From Prostheceraeus crozeri (Eukaryota > Platyhelminthes > Polycladida > Euryleptidae): a stretch of DNA of 64,000 bases. Positions 12,397 to 22,690 of this stretch are shown here, one piece after another. The notes under the pieces were generated by a model that saw nothing but the letters and a program-made list of their open reading frames with translations, ran no database searches and was not told the origin of the DNA. The position numbers were made by a program, and so were the translations under genes. The stretch is taken from NCBI GenBank assembly GCA_907163375.1, contig CAJQUW010006790.1, positions 208,140 to 272,139 of the forward strand. Reading direction: 5' to 3'. Each line of letters begins with the position of its first letter. The stretch's first letter is position 1.

Positions 12397-12626
12397 TGAC
12401 ATTTGCGAGAACGTCGTAATTAAATCAAGTTTGATGATATTATAAAATGTGTATTCTACCAGTTTTGGATAGGAGTGGAACAGCCGCTCTTATCCTTCAT
12501 CAGGAATAATTTCTATTGCTGATGAAGGATAAGAGAAGCTATTTCACTCTTATCCGAAACCAGTAGAATACACATTTTATAAAATCATCAGACTTGATTC
12601 AATTACGACGTTCTCGTAAATATCAT
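12397..12626. repeat. Long hairpin: inverted pair of hammerhead-like units
   Basis: Two arms of about 107 bp (12397-12503 and 12519-12626) are inverted copies separated by 15 bp. Each arm, read outward from the centre, begins CTGATGAAGGATAAGAG, continues through a stem and ends near GAGAACGTCGT or its relative. A single-stranded copy would fold into a long near-perfect hairpin. The arms differ by substitutions, so this is not a recent duplication. The central motif is the kind found in terminal repeats of Penelope-like elements. Confidence 0.7.
12519..12559 (+). ncRNA. Hammerhead-ribozyme-like core
   Basis: CTGATGA (12519-12525) is followed by a 9-bp stem, GGATAAGAG with CTCTTATCC, and then GAAA (12556-12559). 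CUGANGA-stem II-GAAA is the conserved hammerhead core. One extra A sits between CTGATGA and the stem. I did not confirm stems I and III or the cleavage triplet. The opposite arm carries the same core in reverse but with AAAA in place of GAAA, so at least that copy looks inactive. Confidence 0.45.
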
Positions 12627-12808
12627 TTTGGAGCACCAATATGAGAGTTGCATATTACTAAGAACTGAGTCATCTCATATTATATTGACCGACATATTAT
12701 ATTAAATTATCATTACACAATGCAATATTGGATCTTCTTGTCGATTTATTGCCTTAGTAAAAATCTCAGTTTACTTTCCTAACTTTTTGCTTTTTGGTTT
12801 TATGTCTA
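12627..12808. other. Spacer downstream of LINE-A
   Basis: AT-rich stretch between the hairpin and the LINE-A stop codon. It may include the LINE 3' UTR. No poly(A) or microsatellite tail is obvious. Confidence 0.35.
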
Positions 12809-14222
12809 TTATCCATTCTTCCTAGGGGATGACGGATTTTCCCAATGGATCTCCGCCATAGCATCACTCTCCTTCAGGTCGAGCTCCTTGCAATCAGCAA
12901 GTACAGTTTCGCACCAAGTCTTTTTAGGGCGGCCTCTGGCTGTTGACCACGGTAGATCCATGCCACACGCTTCTTGACGCAGTTATCTTCTGGCCTCCAC
13001 AGAACATGTCCGAACAATCCAAGACGGTTCCTTTTCATGAGTCCTGATTTCGTCTATTCGAATAAGCTGGAGAAGCATGGAGGAAGCGCACCAGTCCTTC
13101 AAAGATACACTCAACATGCGACGCATTATTATGCGTTCTGCTGTCACTATCCCTTGTTGACGACTGTCATAGACCCTCATGGGTTGTTTCACTGCCGTAT
13201 ATAATGCACTCTCTCAGAGACGAGTCATACACTTGACTTTTCATCCACTAAGGAATCGCCTTCGTAGTCATCAGAAATGGTAACAACTCACGAAACTTCT
13301 GCCAACCACATTGAACTCGTACAGATAATACAGCCCCTGAACCACCACCGGATTCCATCAAGTCAGCAAGGTAACAAAATCTGCTCAATGTCTGATATCA
13401 GTCAATGTCTGATGCCTATCATGATAGGTGTGACGCGTCACTGAAATTAGAATGAGTTCTTCATTATTTGTGGTTAAAAAGTAGCGTTCCTGGCCTTGAC
13501 ATGGGTTGAACATGAAGGACGACACAACTGAGGCTACGCTCCAATCTAACTCCATTGCATCTCTTGTGCGGCCATAAGTGGCAAACAATGCACTGGACAC
13601 AATTGGAGCCGACACCTCCAACAAGTACTATAAGAAGACTTAGGCCGAGTTGAAGGGCCGGTGGGTCTTTGAGTGGAGAGCATGATTTTCGCTTTTTTAT
13701 CATTAACTTTCAAGGCTTTCTTCAACAGGCAATCCTTTCATGCTTGCAGATTTTGACGAAGTTCTGTCTCACTCTCTGACACCAGTACAAGGTCATTAGC
13801 ATAAAACGCCTCGAATGAAGGACCACGACTACATTTGCGTATTTCCGAAGGGATTGCATTTGCTAACAAAACGAATAGCAATAGGCTCAAAGCTAGCCGA
13901 GTCCAGAGCTCTAGCTGAAGTGTTACGGTGAACACGCATCTACAATAACCTTGCGCAAACCCAAACTATAACATCCCAAGGGACCTTATCGAAAGCCTTT
14001 AAGAGGACTACGAAAGCGAAATGCAGGTTCTGGTTCTTTGCCAGATATTTCTCTTGAAGCTGCCTCATGATAAAAATGGCGTCGATCGTATCTCTGCCAA
14101 GCATGAAGCAAAACTGCATCTTATTGATGGTGACCAGAATTCTAATTCTCTTTTCTAAAAGATCGGTCATAAATCTCCAGATCCACTTCAGTTAGTTTGA
14201 GACCTCTGTACAATGAAGAGAA
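12809..14222 (-). pseudogene. LINE-A, reverse transcriptase and C-terminal part
   Basis: Minus-strand non-LTR retrotransposon of the RTE-like group often annotated as 'craniofacial development protein 2-like'. In order it shows: LLEKRIR, MQFCFMLGRDTIDAIFI and LHFAFVVLLKAFDKVPWDVI (RT motifs, near 14000-14160), FEAFYANDLVLVSESE (catalytic FYADDL box, the first D changed to N, 13738-13830), a Cys/His motif (CIVCHLWPHKRC, 13540-13600), and a C-terminal GRPKKTW-type tail near 12930. The frame is broken by several stops and frameshifts. It reads as one old copy with its front part at 16403-16820. Confidence 0.8.
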
Positions 14223-14249
14223 TCACCTTTGCATAAAATTAATACAGTG

Positions 14250-14598
14250 AATAAGCAATAAAATATTAATTAATATGTGACAAACATTAAGTGTCATTCA
14301 GTAGAAATGTCACAAATGTGATAAATGCATCCTTCTTTCTTTGAGTGCGGCAAAGTGGAACAAGGAACTTTCCTGAATTTGTGAGGACTTGTAGCATCAG
14401 ATCTCCTAGACAGTGACCATCTTCATTTCCTGCCTTCAAAAAGAGACGCCTGCTGAGTTCATGTCGTCGAATGGTAATGTCGTCGCTTGAGCAGTGATAA
14501 GTCTTCACACTGTCATGAAAAATAATGCGATGGGCAAGCTTGTCGATTCTTGTCACAATAAGACGATGCGTACTTTACCATGCAGGAGTCAGGAGAAA
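14250..14598 (-). pseudogene. LINE-B, C-terminal part
   Basis: The frame at 14287-14556 reads TRIDKLAHRIIFH, then RRLFLKAGN and LCRTQRKKDAFITFVTFLLND. This is the typical C-terminus of CR1/L2-like non-LTR elements ('R..KN.F.P...R.LN'). Removing the mariner and one TA joins this to the RT piece at 16198-16408: the frame runs SDLCCISPDSCMVKYA and then lacks most of the RT palm. LINE-B was therefore internally deleted as well as interrupted. Confidence 0.65.
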
Positions 14599-14600
14599 TA

Positions 14601-16195
14601 CAGTGCTATCAAAAAGTCCCTTTCCTATTTCAAATTAATGTAACTTTGGTAATATTCAATATTTTTGCACGGTTTAAAGACTGATTTATAGCCACAACGC
14701 CCAAGTTTTACCCTAAGTCATTTAATGTAATCAAATTTACAGAGAAATTGAATCATGATATATCGAAATATGGCAAAATAAGGTAAATAGCAGTACAACC
14801 AAGTACATTTGATATCATTTTCAATCTTATAACTTTTTCAAACAAACTGATTAGCAACTGATGGCAACAAACTAATTTGCGCACAATTGTTGGAATCAAT
14901 TACTTTTCTACAGAATCTCCATCATAATCAATGCAACGTCTTAGACGATCCTCGAATCAGCTGTATACTCTCTGCAGAATGTCTGAGTGAACATTCAGTG
15001 ATTCTTCCACAATGGAAGCTTTCAGTTCATTCAAGTTGCTTGGGCGACACTTGTAGACTGCATTCTTCAAATATCCCCAAAAGAAGAAATCTGGGGGTGA
15101 GAGATCTGGCGATCGTGCTGGCCAGGGGAGTGGACCATTTCTTCCAATCCATCGATCATGAAAAACATCGTTGAGGAAATTTCGCACTGAAGTGGCCCAA
15201 TGGGGTGGAGCCCCGTCTTGCCGAAACCAAACTTCATCCACAATTCCTTCTTGTTGAAGCTCCCGCAAGAAGAAAGTTCGCAGCATTTCAAGATAATTGT
15301 CAGACTTAACAGTCGGCTGATCAAAAAAGAATGGTCCATACAAGCGTGTAGAGCTCATTCCAATCCACACGACAACTTTCGGCGACGAATGTTCTTTTAT
15401 CAGACATGGTTGTGGCTTCTCCTTAGGCCATATCCTGCAATTGTGGCGATTTACTGCTCCATTCAAATGAAAGACTGATTCATCTGAAGTTATCAATTTT
15501 GCAAAACAACCAGTCTCCTCGTTTTTCTCAATCATAGTCTCACATGCAAAGACTCTTGCCACTTTATCCTCATCACTCAAGCGTTGGTGTAGCTGAAGTT
15601 TGTAGGGTTTCATTTCTAAACAGCGCCGTAGTATGGAATGCGTTGATCCGAACGAGATATCCAGCACATTTTGCACTTCATTAACGGAATGAAAGTCATC
15701 AGGAGTCTCTGCAAGATATACAGCTGCGGCCTCACAGTTATCGTCGTTAACTGAAGTTCTGTGACGTCCACTTCTATCCCTGTCAGCGACGCTCCCAGTC
15801 TCTAAGAACTTCTTGAGTATAGATCGCATTGTCAGGTCAGATGGAATGTTCTCCCACTTTTGCCGTTGAAGTTCTCGGCGAATTGCAGTGGTGGATTCAT
15901 ACTTTATCATTAGGCACAACTTCTATTCTTTGTTCCAGCGACAACATAGTGATCGACAAAATAACAAGTGAACGGCTACGGTGTTAGCAATGACTGATAG
16001 TGATGACTCATCATGACGCACTATTGATGATTCACGATAATTTTCACACACCTGCTCGAGAAACAATAAGCTGCGAGGCATAAAACAAAACTTGGGCGTT
16101 CTGGCTACAAACCAGTCTTCAAACCGTGCAAAAATATTGAATATTACCAAAGTTACATTAATTTGAAATATGAAAGGGACTTTTTGATAGCACTG
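14601..16195 (-). mobile_element. mariner element, DD41D (rosa-like)
   Basis: 1595-bp element bounded by TA at 14599-14600 and 16196-16197. The terminal inverted repeats are about 110 bp, starting CAGTGCTATCAAAAAGTCCC at both ends. It carries one mariner transposase on the minus strand. It sits inside LINE-B, which is inside LINE-A, so it is the youngest of the three. The TIRs have drifted and the transposase has two defects, so it is probably dead. Confidence 0.92.
14900..15947 (-). pseudogene. mariner transposase, DD41D, two lesions
   Basis: Cut-and-paste transposase of about 349 codons. The natural start is ATG 15947 (MLSLEQRIEV). A one-base frameshift near 15918 leads into the 320-codon open stretch 15919-14957, and an in-frame TGA at 14957-14959 is followed by the expected tail (FEDRLRRCI...) to TAA at 14900-14902. 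Catalytic acidic residues lie in ITSDESVF, FRQDGAPPHW and SPDLSPPDFFFWG. By hand count 41 residues separate the second and third D, which matches the rosa (DD41D) mariner lineage rather than the usual DD34D. The N-terminal helix-turn-helix region is present. Confidence 0.88.
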
Positions 16196-16197
16196 TA

Positions 16198-16408
16198 CAA
16201 CACAAATCGCTGACAAAAATTGGAAAAAGAAAGGTTGTTAATGCAGTACCTTGACATACACCGGACAACAATGGATAAGGATCAGATGAGCATCGTTTTA
16301 ATGTGACAATCGCAGTTCTTTCACTAAGATAGCTCTGGGTCCATGCTATAAAACCCTTTGGAAAATCGAAAGTTTTCAACTTGTGCAACAAAATGCTGTG
16401 ACTCAAAC
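16198..16408 (-). pseudogene. LINE-B, reverse transcriptase palm piece
   Basis: Minus-strand frame with SHSILLHKLKTFDFPKGFIA, then SYLSERT, SGVCQGTALTTFLFPIFVSD. This is the 'VDHxiLLxKLxxxG...S.L..RT..V...SGVPQGSxLgPLLF.iFi.DL' block of CR1/Jockey-type RTs. PQG has become CQG. It ends at the mariner's TA. Confidence 0.75.
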
Positions 16409-16820
16409 AATATTGAAGAAGACTCTTTTTTCACCAACCGCTTGTTCGACTTCGTCACACCACCACCATGTAACTTTGTGCCTTCGATGACCCCTCGTTG
16501 TACCGAAAACATTTTTTGTCCTCTCTATCCAGGAGTTGCGTATTGCAGTCCATTTCTCTTCAACAAGATGAAGAAGCTCCATTTTCGAATTATTCTGTCG
16601 AACATAATCTGTGAAAAGTATCTTCTTATCCTCTTTCTTTAGATCCCACACTTTAAGTCTTGGCATAAACTCTTCTGAACAAGCCTTCCTTCATGTCTTG
16701 AATCAGCGATTATGAGTCGATGCTGTGAGGCACATTCTTCCCCTGTAATGAATTTGGCATTCTTCACGCGTCGGCGATCAATTTGTCTTATCATGATGTA
16801 GTCTAATCACGATGCAACCC
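16403..16820 (-). pseudogene. LINE-A, endonuclease end and linker
   Basis: Minus strand. DYIMIRQIDRRRVKNAKFI, then GEECASQHRLIIADSR (end of the APE endonuclease), then MPRLKVWDLKKEDKK, EEKWTAIRNSWIERT and HKVTWWWCDEVEQAV. All are standard for the same LINE as 12809-14222. Roughly 150 residues expected between this piece and the RT piece are missing, so a deletion accompanied or followed the LINE-B insertion. The endonuclease N-terminus is absent. Confidence 0.78.
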
Positions 16821-18000
16821 CTTTGACTGGGTTCATTTAAAGACGGCCGAACTTGCAATGCCACAGGATCGTCGTTGAGTTGTGAAAGTTTTGGATCACC
16901 CTACAGCGTCACTTGCTGACTCCTCTCCCCTGTTAAACCTTATGGCTTAGAGTGTAAGCCTCCGGCCTAGCTTGCGAAGATGACTGAATTTGGTATCAGG
17001 AAATAGACCACTATTTCAACGGCTGATTACGGTATCTGGTTTTCGCATTACACATGTCATCATCAATGCAAGCGTCCTGACCATCTTTTCCAGTATCTTG
17101 ATTCACTGTGATTTCTGCTCCTGGTGTTAACGCGCGTTTTGACAGAGATTCATAACCACTGAACTCGCTATTGCAAAATGGAGAAACACATGGATGTTTA
17201 TATACATAACATCATGTAACATATATAACATGTTGTATATAACATCATATATCAGTATAACGGAATTATTATTGAATATTTTCGTTAGCCGATTCGAGCA
17301 CTCGAGCGGCAAAACTCGAGTATCCAGTACAGTCGAGTACGTGCATTATACATTGGATTCACACGCATGTCCTTCTGCCATGAAATCTATCCAACGTATG
17401 TTCCATTTCTTGCACCGCAAATTGCATTTTGGATTTTGCCTTCAGATTCTTGGTGGACTTTGATTCCGATTCCCGCAACAGGTACTGCTATCGGCACTCA
17501 TATTTGTGACGAAAAATTTACTCAGATTATAACTGATGTGACAACTGATGGGCGTGATGGTGAGGACTTGATGCTGGGATTCTATTAATGGCAATCGAAT
17601 TACGAATTCAGGATAGAAACAACACTCAAGTAGCATTTACAGTAAGGAGAAGACACGCCATTTCCCGATCAGACTGAGTTAATAAACTCCAATTAGAATA
17701 AGCGTCGGCGCAATAAACGTCATTGAAGAGACTTAGGTTTTGAAGCTGAAGAAAACTCGGATACTATCATATTTCATTGAAGCTAGTTTGATTTCTTGAG
17801 ACATTCATATACATTTTCAGTCAGAGTGTAAAGTCTATTTTTTCATAAATGAAACTTATCTTCTATGTGGAAACCTTATCTCAGATCGGAGGTTATGGCG
17901 TGTATGCAGAGCAGACCGATCAGCCGTTCTTGTGCTTTTACATTTACTCTGATCATGGAAAAAGGACACGCCGCTGTATAACTCCGTTGTAATAATAATC
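16821..18000. other. No gene recognised
   Basis: Mixed sequence. An AT-rich stretch with repeated ATAACAT/ATATAACA words lies at 17200-17265. Open frames at 17194-17588 look like chance. Confidence 0.4.
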
Positions 18001-18119
18001 TCTCCTTCGACATCAATGGAGCACGGTAAATTTGATGAATTCCAAAAAATAGAAGTAAAAAAACGTCGACCATTAACTGACCGACACATGTGTCTCATTC
18101 TGTCCTATTAAGTCCCAAT
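18001..18119 (+). repeat. Diverged direct repeat, unit 1
   Basis: This 119-bp unit matches 18257-18380. Shared words include CGTCGACCA, GACGCATG or its variant, and CAATTAAGTTCCAAT versus TATTAAGTCCCAAT. The two copies are about 75% alike by eye and separated by ~137 bp. Confidence 0.6.
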
Positions 18120-18256
18120 GTAGAGAGCGTATGATCAGAAATGAGTTGATAGCTGAAGGCAACAAAGTATTCACTCACTTTAAGTGCCTTGTCAGTTTTG
18201 TCCGCGTATCACAATGCAGGTATTATTTTAAATAATTATTTAAATAATTTATTTAT

Positions 18257-18380
18257 CTCTCACTCGGCAACGATGAAGTACGTTAAATTGGACAAATTCC
18301 TGAAAATAGGATAAAGTGAAGGAATCGTCGACCACTAAATGATCGACGCATGTCTCTCACTCTGCCCAATTAAGTTCCAA
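18257..18380 (+). repeat. Diverged direct repeat, unit 2
   Basis: Second copy of the unit at 18001-18119. A run of AT-rich TTTAAATAATT words precedes it at 18225-18255. The family is unknown. Confidence 0.6.
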
Positions 18381-18849
18381 TTAATCAGTATCAAAATTTT
18401 GTCAATATTTGAAGGCACCAATTGATATATTCGCCATATATTCGCTAATCAAAAATGACAGTGACAGTCATTGCGGACACGAGAGGTACACACTGCATTC
18501 ATTGACAATTACAACGAAATAGTGATGCGAATACTTCACAAAGGCCAGCAAACATACTGAGTGGATACATTGCAAAGTAAAATATAATAAGAATTATAAT
18601 TATAAATAATAAATAACTAATAGAGGACAAAAGAAACCCGACAAACATATCACTTTTGAATACTTTAACGATTCGTGTAATTTTTATGTGACAGTCACAC
18701 AGAAGCATCAGTCACTTGTCGACAAGCTTCCTTAATGAAGTTGTTCAGTCTCGTAGTGCAATAAGTGAAATGCGAGACCAAATTAACAATATTCGAGGCT
18801 TTGGAAAGTGAACAGTTGAGGCCAATAGGACGAAGGTTGTTGAGATTTT
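18381..18849. other. No gene recognised
   Basis: AT-rich, short chance frames only. It may include the degraded 3' end of the Penelope-like element that follows. Confidence 0.35.
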
Positions 18850-19748
18850 TTATCCAACAGCTTTCTTTTGATAGGCCCCTATTCGTTGGTCAGGCATACA
18901 GCGGTCAATAACAAAAAATGGACAAGTTTGAAACATTACAGATGTTCCTGAAGTGAGGAACTTGAGGTGACTCGGAATATCTACTTCTTATTGCTTAGAG
19001 GTGCTGGCTGATTCGTTGGAGCAAGGGATTGGAAGTTTGACTGTTATAAGAGGTTCCTCAATTGGAATATCTCACTGCATGGATGTCGCAGTTCAAGTTG
19101 CAGGACAAGTAGTATAGAATACTCTGGGAGCGCTGATAAGTAGTGGCTTTAAAAGTTGCACTCATAGGCAAACTCACAAGTACCACATTGCAAGCCTAAA
19201 TTTTCCTGAGGTCTGGATTAAAGGAAGTAGTGAAATTGGAGAGTTTCAGATCACATCGCCAAGCTGAACGAATAGCAGCTCTTGTCACACCGGAAGAGCG
19301 CCATGCAGGAAAGACGGTATGACAGGTTGCATTAAAATCATCGCGCATTAAGGGGCGAGTAGTCCACCGAAGGATTTGGAAGGATATACAACACCTTTGT
19401 GAGCGTGGGTTGGGCGCCGTGAATCTTAAAATCCGATTCTGTGGGCAGGATGGTTGGCTGGAGAAAGATAAATTTCGAAATTCAAATAACGCAAGGAAGA
19501 CGGACTGTGCTGAAGATCGACTTCAATAAACGGATCTACAGACTTAAAGTGGTTGAGGAAAGTGCGAAGTGTCAAGTCCGTGGTTCCATACAGCAAAGAT
19601 GTCGTCTTGAAAACGGACCCATAAGCTGGGATGCAGACCGAATAAAGAATGAGAAGACAGCTCTCATTCACCGGAGTAAATATTGGAAAATGAGCCGCCG
19701 AATGCCTTTCCCAGTGCGACTCCCAAGACCTGAAGGTAGACCTGATAC

Positions 19749-21972
19749 CAGTGGTCGGGCCAAAGATTTTTCCATTTTTTTCACAGCTTTACAAAATTTT
19801 CGCAGGCCTACTGATGCCAGCAAATTATAGCATCATTTTTCATGATCATACAGAGTAAATGCCCCTCCTATCAAAACTTGACCAAGAACACCCAGGATCT
19901 TTCGTGAAAAACTGATAGTTCAATACGTCTTGTGCAATTTCCCCAAATTTTGATATAGCTACAACGCAGTGATTCAAATGTCAATTGAGTGTTTGCTTGT
20001 AATCAGCAAGATTTTTTGAAAGTAACAACGCTTTGTCATTAATGACTCTCAGAAAATTTTTTTGCAAAGATATGATTGCATGAATTCGCTACTATCGCCA
20101 TCCATTGCATCTTAGCAGCCATTTTGTTAATACTCAAGTATGTAAATTATAAGGCTGGTATTTTGTTACCGAATCTCTTAGCAACATGTAGCAAATATAT
20201 CCAAAATCAATAATCTTACAACTAGATCATCGACAAAAACTTTGCAACAAAAATTCTGGCTACTAATTTCGGATAGAATCCGTTCCAGTTGATAACAGGC
20301 ACTGATAGGAAGGTCACAAAAGGAAATAAACCAATGCAGCAATACGCAGAAAGTAGTTCTCATCAGAAGAAAGGAAGTAATAACTACGAATCGAAAGAGA
20401 AATAACGGATGATGCAACAATGCGGCGGTGTGGAAATCTTAACTTGTAAAGATGCAACAATCCTGTACACAAAAACCTTGAGCATGGTGTCTCTGAGCAT
20501 GATATTCTCTTTCCTTTGACTCCTGCTGCTCACGCAGCTGTCTTGCTTGGTTTTATCTATTAATTCTCTGCTTCTCGGAATGCATCGAGCTTGAGGGTAT
20601 AGGTCCACCCGAAATTTCCCGGCAAGTGAAGGAACTGATCGGTCAGTAGCGACTGCACGAGCATAAAATTTCAACATTCGTCAAAAAAATTGCAGGAATA
20701 ATTGGTTGCCGAATTAATTTTGTGTTCACATTATTTCTGCACCAGACGAAGGTCTGGCCGAAATCTTGTGTGCCAGTGAATATAATTCGAGCTAACAAAA
20801 TGTGCTTTCCTGCAATATTATCAACTCTAGCTCGATAGCTATAGGGTTTCCATTCCCTTGTTGTCTCTCTCCGATGCCTGTCTTTTATCTCTTAGTGCTC
20901 TGAAGCATCGAATTCATTGTCATAAAGTTATTTTCCTTTTCTTACTGTGACCGTTTTCAATTTTTTTCTGGTGGTCATCTGTCGGCTTCTTTCTTCTTTC
21001 TCCTCTTGTTCTTTCAAACAAGCCTTGGAATGCTGTTTGGTCAACGACACTTTTTTACGAAGACTGTCTGTGATAGGCAACGTGTGGTAGAAATGATTGT
21101 TGGCCGCTAGATCAGCGCTCACACACTATGTTGATCCAAAACAGATGCCTCGAGATTCGGACATTTTACTTTTATGTATCATTTATGCACAACTTCTATA
21201 GCAGTCTATTTTCAAGCGCCAGCTATGAAATTTTCTGCTTATCTGGTTTAAAATGGTCTCAATTTTCGCTTTGGAATGCGTTTTCAAATTTGCTTAATGG
21301 AATGTAAGAACTGTTTGTAAGAAAGTTCATTCATTTGACATATCACTCATCGCTTGATGCCGTTGCATCGTTAGCTGAATGTCAAAAATATGAGTAAATC
21401 TTATATGCAAGTGGGAATATATAGCGATTCAAATGACTCCAGCTTCGTTCAGAATTTCATGTATCTAGCGGCTGCACAAAATGAGTTTCAATGCACATAT
21501 CCGACAATACTCAAATTAATTCGAATTTTATCTGTTTCGTCTATACATTGATTGAAAATAATTTGAACTGCAGTCGGTTATCATTCTTTTATGGAACTAC
21601 GGGCAACTTCTGAAGTATAGCTTAGAAAGTTTCGTAAGTAGTTACAGCATCCACAGAAACTCAGTAGATGCTAAGAACTACTACTGCAATCCTTCTATTT
21701 CGCTGAACCGGTTACAAGATGTAAGACGCTGCGAATAATATGAACCTTTAACTAATTGACAATATAATGAATGACATGCTAATTAGTTGCCATTAGTTTG
21801 CCCTTTCCATCCTGTATACCAGTATTTAGAGTGCTAGACAACTTAGGTTCATTCAAATGTAAGAATTATAAGATTTCATTTTTTCGCAGGACCGAGTCCA
21901 TTATTTTCGCAGCGAGTTCATTTTTCGCAGATTTTCGCAGTGCGAAAATTTTCGCATCTGGCCCAACCACTG
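19749..21972. mobile_element. hAT element inside Penelope-like element 2
   Basis: The ends are CAGTGGTCGGGCCA (19749) and, inverted, CAGTGGTTGGGCCA (ending 21972). They are flanked by CCTGATAC (19741-19748) and CCTAATAC (21973-21980), a 7-of-8 match to an 8-bp target duplication. TTTTCGCAG words crowd the right subterminal region (21885-21960) and occur once near the left end. No transposase is recognisable in the 2.2 kb. A minus-strand frame at 20928-21122 (lysine/glutamate-rich) is unassigned. Confidence 0.72.
20738..20775 (+). ncRNA. Hammerhead-like remnant
   Basis: CAGACGAAGG is followed closely by CCGAAAT, the same CTGAYGAAGG...CCGAAA pattern as at 12519-12559, but the first core position pair has mutated (CAGA for CTGA). 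The CCAGA/TCTGG palindrome around it is also visible. It is likely a decayed piece of a Penelope-type terminal repeat within the hAT. Confidence 0.3.
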
Positions 21973-22690
21973 CCTAATACGTCTTGAAAAACAAAATCGT
22001 TGACCGAAAGGTAAGGGCGAAAGAAATGCGAAATTCCTCAAAGGGTCTACGGAGTCAGGAAGTTACTTAAAGACACGCGGAAAGGTGTAGAGGGAACGAA
22101 CGTCGAACGTTCAAAGGAAGGAGTTTCGGAATATTTCTTGATCTCAAAGGATAGCCACAATATGCTGGGTGTCGTGCAGGAAACTCGGAAGGTGCTTCGC
22201 CAGTGGAAGAGATGGAATTCAATCAAGCAAGCTATGTTGTTTGCACTTCTAGAGACGTCGGCGACAATTGGTCCTCCATGTGGCATGTTTGGAGATGATG
22301 ATTTGTGCAGCTTGGTGAGAATGTGTAAATGCCGTTAATTGGGCTGTGCAAGTGTTAAGAGAAAACGGTGCTCTTTGTCCGAAATGCAGCCAGACGAGAG
22401 AAGATTGCGATCGAATGCATTGCTTGAGTCAGGAATTGCGCAATGCACACGAGTGCAGAAGCTTCAATCGGACAACAGTCGCACACCTTCATCTTGGTAA
22501 GTGCTAGAATCTGCGATGCTCCATTTGCCACCCTTGTCTGCAGGTATCACAGTGATGACGGGATTTCGAGCGAGGGAGGCGAGCGTTTCAATTTCACTTG
22601 CACTGAGATTCCGACACTCAAAGCAAGAATGCTCATTAAAAAGCATGGAGAATACTTCGGTGAAGGAGACTGAAACAAACTAAGACTTTG

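Larger units (their letters stand above)
18850..22690 (-). mobile_element. Penelope-like element 2, split by a hAT
   Basis: Minus-strand remnants of a Penelope-like reverse transcriptase occur in the right order on both sides of a hAT insertion. At 22464-22646: LSASEIETLASLARN, then ITVIPADKGGKWSI (the conserved PADKG box). At 22050-22290 there is a degraded RT middle. At 19560-19740: GVALGKAFGGSFSNIY and HPSLWVRFQDDIFAVWNHG (RT catalytic box, RFQDDIF in place of the usual R-[FY]-[IV]-DDIF). Below 19400 there may be a decayed GIY-YIG region. Many frameshifts and stops are present. Confidence 0.7.

Noticed and set aside
15200-15478. 92-codon plus-strand frame
   Set aside because: Antisense shadow of the DD41D mariner transposase.
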